Below, piece by piece: positions 1-5,532 of a DNA stretch of 5,682 nt. The stretch covers positions 2,561-8,242 of the forward strand of contig JAOZJV010000139.1 in assembly GCA_029935695.1 (NCBI GenBank), given 5' to 3'. Numbering within the stretch: position 1 is the stretch's first letter; the number at the start of each line of letters is the position of its first letter. A program made the position numbers and the translations under genes. The notes under the pieces were generated by a model. The model saw nothing but the letters and a program-made list of their open reading frames with translations, had not been told where the DNA came from and did not search any database. This DNA comes from Candidatus Krumholzibacteriia bacterium. GTDB lineage: Bacteria > Krumholzibacteriota > Krumholzibacteriia > LZORAL124-64-63.

Positions 1-1
1 C

Positions 2-598
2 GATCGCCGGACCAGGGCTGAAGCCCGCCAGGTCTTAAACCTGCCGGAGAATGTGCACCTGGTTCTGTTTTTTGGTTTTATCAAGGCTTACAAGGGCGTC
101 AATGTGCTCATCGATTCGGCCCGTCATCTGCGACAGGAATTTGGTGAAGATTTGCGGGTGTTGATTGTGGGAGATATTTACGGCGAGAAGCAGTCTTACC
201 TGGACCGGATCAAAGCATCCGGTGGCGCGGATATCATCGATCTGGTGGATGGCTTTGTGCCCGATGAAACCGTGGAAGACTATTTCCTGGCGGCGGATCT
301 GGCGGTTCTGCCTTACGTTTCCGCCACCCAGAGCGGCATCATTCAAATTGCCTACAATTACGACCTTCCGGTGGTGACCACCAATGTGGGTGGTTTGCCT
401 GAAGTGGTCTTCGATGGCGGCACGGGATTCATCGTTCCCCCGGAAAATCCCGAGGCCCTGGCTGAGGCAGTGACTCGTTTCTTCCGTGAAAACAGAGCTG
501 AAGAATTTGCCTCCAACGTGAAACTTGAAAAGAAAAAATATTCCTGGGATCGCATGGCCGAAGCTGTGGAGGCGTTGGCGACAGGAGAGGGCCCATGA
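2..598 (+). CDS. GT4-family glycosyltransferase, C-terminal part (5' truncated by window edge)
   Basis: The frame is open from base 2, so the gene starts upstream; 198 residues are visible, about half of a usual 370-400-residue GT4 enzyme. What remains is the C-terminal GT-B Rossmann domain that binds the nucleotide-sugar donor. Visible signs are FFGFIKAYKG (residues 23-32), the strand and turn around RVLIVGDIYGE, the AADLAVLPY strand, GGLPEV (about 130-135) and the TGFIVPPENPEALAEAV tail typical of the family. The usual acidic EX7E donor motif is not seen: the equivalent segment reads SATQSGIIQIA (107-117). I believe this is a subgroup trait rather than damage, because the surroundings are well conserved. 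The acceptor cannot be told, since the N-terminal domain is missing; cell-envelope polysaccharide or glycolipid synthesis is the likeliest setting. Its stop overlaps the next start (ATGA, 595-598), which suggests translational coupling. The internal ATG/GTG codons near base 53 are not the real start. Confidence 0.9.
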   Translation, partial: DRRTRAEARQVLNLPENVHLVLFFGFIKAYKGVNVLIDSARHLRQEFGEDLRVLIVGDIYGEKQSYLDRIKASGGADIIDLVDGFVPDETVEDYFLAADLAVLPYVSATQSGIIQIAYNYDLPVVTTNVGGLPEVVFDGGTGFIVPPENPEALAEAVTRFFRENRAEEFASNVKLEKKKYSWDRMAEAVEALATGEGP

Positions 599-903
599 GT
601 AAGAAAATACAAGGCGATGATATCCTGATGCAGCTTTCCGCTGGCATCATTGTGCCGCTGACGGAAAAACAATGGCTGCAAATTGAAGAGTCATTTACCA
701 CAGTGGACACCATTGAAACCGGCATGAGCGGGCAAATCCAATTGCTGCGCCGCCCCATGAACAAGAGCAAAAAATTGGGCTGGGCTTTTGTGGAACAACC
801 CAAAGAAGGCGAGCGGGTGATTCGTCCTTTCAAAAATGAAAAAGAAGCCCGCGCGCTGATCAAAGATCGCCTCGGTGCCTACGAACGCATGTGGGATGGC
901 TGA
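595..903 (+). CDS. Small conserved-looking hypothetical protein (102 aa)
   Basis: I do not recognise this family. The start ATG at 595 overlaps the glycosyltransferase stop by four bases (ATGA) and is preceded by a good purine-rich ribosome binding site, AGGAGAGG at 583-590, so it looks genuinely translated and coupled. The product is soluble: no signal peptide and no hydrophobic segment long enough to span a membrane. The N-terminal half has a hydrophobic stretch (LSAGIIVPLTEKQWLQIEE) followed by a basic, polar middle (RRPMNKSKKLGWAFVEQP). The C-terminus (EKEARALIKDRLGAYERMW) reads as an amphipathic helix. Net charge is roughly balanced with many Lys/Arg/Glu. No catalytic motif or metal-binding cluster is apparent. 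Position between a glycosyltransferase and a NamZ-type muramidase suggests a cell-envelope role, but that is guilt by association only. It could be a small regulatory or adaptor protein. Confidence 0.8.
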   Translation: MSKKIQGDDILMQLSAGIIVPLTEKQWLQIEESFTTVDTIETGMSGQIQLLRRPMNKSKKLGWAFVEQPKEGERVIRPFKNEKEARALIKDRLGAYERMWDG

Positions 904-935
904 GGCGGCTGCAAACCAGATTATTACAACTGACC

Positions 936-940
936 GGGAG
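936..940 (+). promoter_or_regulatory. Ribosome binding site deciding the NamZ start
   Basis: GGGAG at 936-940 lies nine bases before GTG 950. No comparable site precedes the alternative starts GTG 875 or ATG 896, and ATG 959 is too far away (18 bases). This supports GTG 950 as the start of the DUF1343 gene. Confidence 0.45.
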
Positions 941-949
941 TCGGTTTTC

Positions 950-2119
950 GTGAAAACAATGACGGGTTTGGACAGATTGGTGGCCAGTGGTTTTGAAACC
1001 CTGAAGGGCCGCCGTGTTGGTTTGCTGGTGCACCCGGCTTCGGTGGATGCCAGTTTGCGTCATGGACTGGATCTTTTCCGGGATCATACGCAGGTCACGG
1101 CCCTGTTTGGTCCGCAGCACGGCATCCTCGGGCAAACCCAGGACAACATGATTGAGTGGGAGGGATACCGTGATGCCCGCACCGGTGTTCCCGTTTTCTC
1201 CCTCTACGGTGAGCACCGCAAACCCACTGCTGATATGTTGAAAGATGTGGATGTGCTGGTGATCGACCTGCAGGATGTAGGCGCCCGTTATTACACTTTT
1301 GTCTGGACCATGTTGCTGTGCCTTGAGGCATGCTCTGAAGCCGGAGTGGCGGTGATGGTTCTGGATCGGCCCAACCCTTTGGGCGGGGTCGTCACTGAAG
1401 GCAATATTTTAGACACGGACTATCGCTCTTTTGTGGGCCTGGCGCCCATTCCCATGCGCCACGGCATGACCTGCGCAGAACTGGCCCGCCTCTTTGTGCA
1501 CTGGCGCGAACTGGATGTGGATCTTGAAATAATCTGGGCCGAAGGATGGAGCCGCGGGCAGGATTTTGAAGCCACCGGTTTGCCCTGGGTGCTGCCGTCA
1601 CCCAACATGCCCACCACTGACACAGCCTTCGTTTATCCCGGCGGTTGTCTGCTGGAGGGAACCATGCTTTCCGAAGGCCGCGGCACCACCCGACCCTTTG
1701 AATTATTTGGCGCCCCTTATGTGGATGGCCCCAGGCTGGCAGAATACCTGTCTGGTTTGAATCTTCCCGGCGCCGTTTTCCGCCCCGTGGATTTTCAGCC
1801 GACTTTCCACAAATTTGCCGGTGAGGTTTGCGGTGGCGTGCAGGTTCATGTGACTGATCGTTCCAGCTTCAGATCCGTTGTGACGTACACCGCTGCCATC
1901 TCTTTCATCCACAAAATGTGGCCTGATGATTTTGCCTGGAAAGAACCTCCCTACGAGTACGAAGAGATCAAACTGCCCATTGATATTCTGGCCGGCGGTG
2001 AGAGTTGGCGGCGCGATGTGCAGAGCGGACGCGACCCTCTGGACATGCAGGATGACTGGCACAGCAAGCTGATGAATTTCAATATTCTGACCGAAGGGTT
2101 CCGGCATTATGGCGGTTGA
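950..2119 (+). CDS. namZ: DUF1343/NamZ-type exo-beta-N-acetylmuramidase (GH171-like)
   Basis: DUF1343 proteins include NamZ of Bacillus subtilis, which removes single MurNAc residues from the non-reducing ends of peptidoglycan fragments. Family features from GTG 950 (389 aa) are: GLDRLVASGF (6-15), GRRVGLLVHPASVD (20-33), LFGPQHG (52-58), VPVFSLYGEHRKPT (80-93), VLVIDLQDVGARYYTF (102-117), VLDRPNPLGG (137-146) and the later PSPNMPTTDTAFVYPGG block. The family often has Glu in the PEHG motif; here it is Gln56. GTG 950 has the best ribosome binding site and starts just before the conserved domain. ATG 896, overlapping the preceding gene by eight bases, would add 18 residues, and GTG 875 is also possible. 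None of these starts gives a signal peptide, so the enzyme is predicted cytoplasmic, unlike secreted homologues. It overlaps the following MurU-AmgK start by 11 bases (2109-2119), which fits a shared salvage pathway. Family assignment is firm; activity on MurNAc is inferred. Confidence 0.9.
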   Translation: MKTMTGLDRLVASGFETLKGRRVGLLVHPASVDASLRHGLDLFRDHTQVTALFGPQHGILGQTQDNMIEWEGYRDARTGVPVFSLYGEHRKPTADMLKDVDVLVIDLQDVGARYYTFVWTMLLCLEACSEAGVAVMVLDRPNPLGGVVTEGNILDTDYRSFVGLAPIPMRHGMTCAELARLFVHWRELDVDLEIIWAEGWSRGQDFEATGLPWVLPSPNMPTTDTAFVYPGGCLLEGTMLSEGRGTTRPFELFGAPYVDGPRLAEYLSGLNLPGAVFRPVDFQPTFHKFAGEVCGGVQVHVTDRSSFRSVVTYTAAISFIHKMWPDDFAWKEPPYEYEEIKLPIDILAGGESWRRDVQSGRDPLDMQDDWHSKLMNFNILTEGFRHYGG

Positions 2120-3844
2120 GCCCAGTATTCGCGGCATGATTCTGGCCGCCGGATTCGGCACCCGTCTGGCCCCTGTCACCGATCATCTTCCCAAGCCCCT
2201 GTTGCCTGTCGCTGGCACCACTTTGCTGGACCACGCGGTGAAGCGTTTGATCGGGCAGGAATTCATGAGGTGGCCATCAACAGCCATCACCTGGGGGATA
2301 TGATTGCGCAGCAGGTGGCGGGACGAAAAGATGCTGGGCGGTTTTCTGTTTTTCACGAACCGGAAATTCTGGGCACCGGTGGGGCTTTGCATGGCGCCCG
2401 CGAATTTCTGGAAGCAGCCGATCACTTTGTTGTTTTTAACGGTGATGTGCTTTGTGATGTCAATCTTACCGAACTGGTGCAGGCGCATCTGGCCCACGGT
2501 GGATTGGCAACCCTGCTGCTTGTGGACCGACCGCAATTCAATACCGTGCATGTGAATACTGGTGATTCCGTGGTTCATATTCAAGGCGCCGGGCCTCTTG
2601 AAAAAGACAGTGTCCCGGAGCATTGCCGAGCTCTGACTTATTCAGGTATTGGTGTCTATTCAACCCGCCTGCTGAATGATATCGGCCCTGGTTTTTCTTC
2701 CCTCATCACGCCCCTGGTCAATGGATTGGTCGCCGACCCCGGTTGTGTGAAAGGTTTCGTGCCGGCAGAAATTTTCTGGGATGATCTTGGTACTTTGCAT
2801 CGATACCTCCGTTTGTGTGACAAAGTGGAGAGGCATCCAGCAGAATTTGGCTGGATGAATCATCAGGCAGGTGCGCCTGCGGGCCCCCTGCAGCTGAAAC
2901 GGATCACCGGCCATGGTTCGGACCGAAATTTTTGGCGGTTGAAAACTCCCCAGTGGTCCGCGGTGGCCATGCAATGCCCTCAGGATGCTGCCGCCGGTGA
3001 TGAGTTTCAATACCAGCTCAACATTGGCCGTTTTCTTCAGCAATACGATCTGGGATCTGCGGCTGAACTTTCGGTTGATGAAGTAAATCGCACCCTGCTG
3101 ATGGAGGATCTGGGCCAGGCCAGCCTTTCCTTTCTGGCCCGAAACCCAGGCACTCCGGGTCATCTGCTGGCCGATCGTTATCGCCAGGTGGTGGACCATC
3201 TGCTGCGGCTTCAGGCCTTCACTGAAACGGCGCGATCCCAGTGCCCGCCAGCAGTTGAAAGATGTTTGGACCGTGACGTTTTATTGTGGGAAACAACATA
3301 TTTCCGGGAACAATTCCTGCACGATCATTTGGGATTGAAAGAAGAAGAAACCCAACACCTGCTGCCTGAGTTTGAGGCCTTGGCCCATTGCGTTGCCAAC
3401 CAACCCCTGGTGCTGCTGCATCGGGATTTTCAATCGCAAAACATCCACTTTCAAGCAGGGAAAGTTCGCCTGGTGGACATCCAGGGAATGCGCCTGGGGC
3501 CCCTTGGTTATGACATCATGTCGCTGGTGTGGGATCCTTATGTGGATCTGTCGGAGGACTTGAGAAGCGAGTTGCTGGACCGTTTTGCAGCCAGTTCCCC
3601 CCAGGACACGGATGCCGTAAAAAACATGGCCCTGGCTGCTGGTTTGCAGCGCCTGATGCAGGCTCTGGGCGCTTACGGATTTCTGGGTCACGTGAAAGGG
3701 AAACGGGAATTTCTGGACCATATTCCCCGGGGAATGGAAAACTTCGCGAAAGTGCTTGAAATGGCAGAATTTAAGGATGAAGCTTCCCCCTGGTTACCAT
3801 CATCCCTGAAGTTGTTGAGGAAAATTGTGGAATCATATTTTTGA
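2109..3844 (+). CDS. Bifunctional MurU-like nucleotidyltransferase / AmgK-like anomeric sugar kinase fusion, with apparent frameshift
   Basis: Read as sequenced, this is two frames (2109-2303, and an open stretch to 3844 usable from GTG 2270). One extra G at about 2258-2259 joins them into 578 residues. Residues 1 to about 235 are a sugar-1-phosphate nucleotidyltransferase: MILAAGFGTRLAPVT and PKPLLPVAG (10-36, NTP loop), GTGGAL (89-94), NGDV (111-114, metal Asp), YSGIGVY (178-184), WDDLGT (224-229). Residues about 262-578 are an APH-fold kinase: GSDRNFWRL (about 270-278), catalytic HRDFQSQN (438-445), LVDIQG with metal Asp457, LGPLGYDIMSLVWDPY, and an AmgK-like GLQRLMQALGAYGFL tail. Pseudomonas AmgK phosphorylates MurNAc/GlcNAc at the anomeric carbon and MurU makes UDP-MurNAc; there they are separate proteins. 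Start ATG 2109 has GAAGGG ten bases upstream; ATG 2136 is an alternative. Overlap with NamZ supports the MurNAc assignment, but another sugar-1-phosphate cannot be excluded. Confidence 0.85.
2253..2266 (+). other. Probable single-base deletion (frameshift site) in the MurU-AmgK gene
   Basis: The upstream frame reads ...RLIGQ up to CAG 2256-2258 and then loses similarity. The downstream frame picks up exactly at CAT GAG GTG (2264-2272) as HEVAINSHHLGDMI. Changing GG to GGG at 2258-2259 gives GQGIHEVAIN, which matches the expected GI-x-E-(V/I)-IN strand of MurU-type enzymes without losing a residue. The frame change is -1 and no canonical slippery heptamer is seen in the overlap, so a sequencing error or a real mutation is more likely than programmed frameshifting. 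Confidence 0.8.
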
Positions 3845-3863
3845 TTGCAGATGTCAATTTCTA

Positions 3864-3892
3864 TTGAAAGTCCCCTGAAGGTCTGGTAAGTT
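3864..3892 (+). promoter_or_regulatory. Candidate sigma70-type promoter for the secreted-protein gene
   Basis: TTGAAA (3864-3869, five of six to the -35 consensus) is followed after 17 bases by TAAGTT (3887-3892), a weak -10 that is preceded by TG (3884-3885) as in extended -10 promoters. It lies in the 97-base gap between the kinase stop (3844) and ATG 3942, and would leave a leader of about 43 bases. No intrinsic terminator is visible in this gap, so readthrough from the upstream operon is also possible. The -10 is poor, hence low confidence. Confidence 0.35.
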
Positions 3893-3928
3893 TCTAAAGC
3901 AACCTCAGGAAGGAAACCTAAATTCTTT

Positions 3929-3933
3929 GGAGG
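3929..3933 (+). promoter_or_regulatory. Strong Shine-Dalgarno deciding the start at 3942
   Basis: GGAGG at 3929-3933, eight bases before ATG 3942, is the best ribosome binding site in the window. It overlaps the upstream TTG at 3927, ruling that out as the start and placing MKK at the N-terminus of a proper signal peptide. Confidence 0.75.
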
Positions 3934-3941
3934 ACCTACCC

Positions 3942-4616
3942 ATGAAAAAACTATCGCTCGTTTTAATCCTCTGTCTTATTGCCTCAAGTTCTTTCGGTGC
4001 CATCATCGACAAAAACGGTACCGACGTTCCCACTAAACCCGCAACAGCCCAAGCCGGCGAATCTTCCCGGGATGATTGGGTCTACAACACCGGTGGAAGT
4101 GAAGGCTTCATTCCCACCACACAGGGAAGTTCTGATGGTTGGGGTGAATGGTTCATCACGACAGTGATGAATGACACCGGCGAAGATCTTTATCTTTCCG
4201 AACTGGGTTTCCCCTGCAGTGGCCCGACCACAGGAGAATTCGGTTGGGTTGTATGGCTTGATATGGGTGGTATCGTTCCGCCTTCCGGCCCCGCAAGCAC
4301 CGCTCATTTTTACGGTTCTTTCAGCCCTGTTGAACCCGATCCTGAAGTTAATCCCGAGGTTTACACTTTTATTGATATTACAGAGGCCAATATTGTGGTT
4401 CCTAATGGTGTTGCATTCTGTTTCGGTTACGACAACACCGGTTTGGGTGGACAAACAGATGCCAACGGCGTGGAAACATGGGCCTGGTACCTTGACGAAT
4501 GGGATCCTGATTCAGGATGGGGCCGCACGGCTATTTTGCAGGTTAAAGGCAACTTTGACGGTCCTGTGGCGACCCAAGATGTCAGCTTTGATCAGATCAA
4601 ATCCTTGTTCCGGTAA
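3942..4616 (+). CDS. Secreted acidic protein of unknown function (224 aa)
   Basis: I do not recognise a named family. The N-terminus MKKLSLVLILCLIASSSFG is a textbook Sec signal peptide, with cleavage likely after SFG (residue 19) before AIIDKNG. Cys11 lies within the hydrophobic core and has no proper lipobox, so it is not a lipoprotein. The mature part is about 205 residues, rich in Asp, Glu, Gly, Pro, Trp and aromatic residues and poor in Lys/Arg. It appears to alternate short beta-strands and turns (EWFITTVMND, LYLSELGFPC, FGWVVWLDMGG, VAFCFGYDN, AWYLDEWDP, TAILQVKGNF), suggesting a beta-sandwich. Two mature cysteines could form a disulfide. The chain ends abruptly with SFDQIKSLFR, a short amphipathic basic tail unlike the acidic body, perhaps a sorting or docking tag. 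The strong ribosome binding site, possible own promoter and efficient terminator suggest a well-expressed single gene. Confidence 0.85.
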   Translation: MKKLSLVLILCLIASSSFGAIIDKNGTDVPTKPATAQAGESSRDDWVYNTGGSEGFIPTTQGSSDGWGEWFITTVMNDTGEDLYLSELGFPCSGPTTGEFGWVVWLDMGGIVPPSGPASTAHFYGSFSPVEPDPEVNPEVYTFIDITEANIVVPNGVAFCFGYDNTGLGGQTDANGVETWAWYLDEWDPDSGWGRTAILQVKGNFDGPVATQDVSFDQIKSLFR

Positions 4617-4645
4617 TGTTCAGATTCTGAATCCTGGTTGCAGAG

Positions 4646-4674
4646 AGGCCTCACCTGGTGGTGGGGCCTTTTTT
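4646..4674 (+). terminator. Intrinsic (Rho-independent) terminator of the secreted-protein gene
   Basis: AGGCCTCACC (4646-4655) pairs with GGTGGGGCCT (4660-4669) as a ten-base-pair, GC-rich stem with one G-U pair and a TGGT loop, followed by a run of six T (4669-4674). It starts 30 bases after the TAA at 4614-4616. On the opposite strand the hairpin is followed by no T run, so it should terminate only the plus-strand transcript. It overlaps the last codons and stop (4651-4653) of the convergent minus-strand gene. Confidence 0.9.
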
Positions 4675-5460
4675 AATAGTAGTGTTGCTCTGTTCAGACA
4701 TGAAATTTCTAAATTCTCCCAGTTTATCCGTGCAGATATAATCCACACCTTCGGCAAGCAACTGATTCCATACCTTTTTTTGAATATCTGAATCGTTAAA
4801 ATCAGTCGCCCAAAAGCGAATTTTCCGGCCCTGATTGTGCGCCAGAGCCACCACCTTTTTCATTTTGATCAAATCGGTTTCAGGTATTGCACCATGGCCG
4901 TTCCAGGCAAATTCATCTGTCCATTTGGCGCTGATCAGGGAAATGAGGGGCAGGTTCGGATGCATTTGCAGGTCATCCAGCCGCCCATCATAACGGATCC
5001 ACATATTGTTGGCTGCAACCATCGCATTCAGGTCGCGCTTGCCCGAGACCAGAATCTCAACAGAACCCGATTCCAGGTCCATGTATTGTTCCAACAATTT
5101 AAGCAAAGGGGGCCATGCTTCTGACCCATCGGTCTTCACATCGATCATCAAGACGATTCCGGAACCATCCCTGTACACACTACCGTTGTTCTCTTTGATC
5201 AGCTTGCGAAGCGGGTCAAGATACAGGGAGCTGAGGGTTTTGAATGGGCGGACATCTTCCGCATCATGAGCCACAAAGAATATTCCCGCCACCAGTCGCA
5301 CATCCACTTCAATGCTTGAGAACCCACAATGAAGGGCGTCCCACAAAGGATGGTCGTGCTGGTAGTCGTTGTGGGCATGGGCCCGGGGCAGGGGGGCGGT
5401 GACATCTGCGGAGACCAGGCCGCAGGCAGCGAGGAGAGCAGTCAAAACAAGGCGACTCAT
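4651..5460 (-). CDS. Exported PLC/GDPD-superfamily phosphodiesterase, AIM6-like
   Basis: The 269-residue product has the metal-dependent phosphodiesterase pattern of the PLC-like/GDPD superfamily, in the version seen in AIM6-like proteins: HAHNDY (28-33, first catalytic His and Asn), IEVDVRLV (50-57, Glu and Asp metal ligands), FFVAHD (61-66, second catalytic His), IDVK (106-109), and the C-terminal IRFWATDFND and GVDYICTDKLGEF. It probably cleaves a phosphodiester in a lipid or glycerol derivative; the substrate is unknown. The N-terminus MSRLVLTALLAACGLVSADV is a signal peptide. Cleavage by signal peptidase I after VSA (18) fits, but LAAC (10-13) also resembles a short lipobox, so an outer-surface lipoprotein is possible. 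I chose ATG at 5460 because the open frame further upstream (to 5622) is antisense to an intron-RT remnant and lacks export features. No clear Shine-Dalgarno precedes it. The gene converges on the secreted-protein gene and ends inside that gene's terminator. Confidence 0.85.
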   Translation of the reverse strand: MSRLVLTALLAACGLVSADVTAPLPRAHAHNDYQHDHPLWDALHCGFSSIEVDVRLVAGIFFVAHDAEDVRPFKTLSSLYLDPLRKLIKENNGSVYRDGSGIVLMIDVKTDGSEAWPPLLKLLEQYMDLESGSVEILVSGKRDLNAMVAANNMWIRYDGRLDDLQMHPNLPLISLISAKWTDEFAWNGHGAIPETDLIKMKKVVALAHNQGRKIRFWATDFNDSDIQKKVWNQLLAEGVDYICTDKLGEFRNFMSEQSNTTIKKGPTTR

Positions 5461-5468
5461 TGCGCGAA

Positions 5469-5474
5469 ATATTA
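5469..5474 (-). promoter_or_regulatory. Candidate -10 element close to the phosphodiesterase start
   Basis: On the minus strand TAATAT (complement of 5469-5474) sits eight bases before ATG 5460, with only a poor -35 match (TCGCCA, complement of 5492-5497, 17-base spacing). With no Shine-Dalgarno present, the transcript could be leaderless or nearly so. This rests on one short AT-rich hexamer and is weak. Confidence 0.25.
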
Positions 5475-5532
5475 GTGATGACGAACGGTGATGGCGAGGA
5501 GAGAAACGCGGACCTGCTTCCTCCTTGACCTG

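Noticed and set aside
2240..2265. Programmed -1 ribosomal frameshift joining the two MurU frames
   Set aside because: No X-XXY-YYZ slippery heptamer is present in the overlap and no strong downstream structure was evident; a one-base deletion explains the data better.
2109..2303. Separate 64-residue gene
   Set aside because: It carries the NTP-binding N-terminus of the MurU domain and only ends because of the frameshift; its last residues after about 2258 are out-of-frame sequence.
3874..3910. Inverted repeat CCTGA ... TCAGG in the gap before the secreted-protein gene, as a terminator or operator
   Set aside because: It has only five base pairs with a long loop and no T run; this is expected by chance.
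4171..4791. Overlapping plus-strand open frame of 206 codons
   Set aside because: It is a shadow of the secreted-protein gene in another frame, with no ribosome binding site or domain, and it runs through the terminator.
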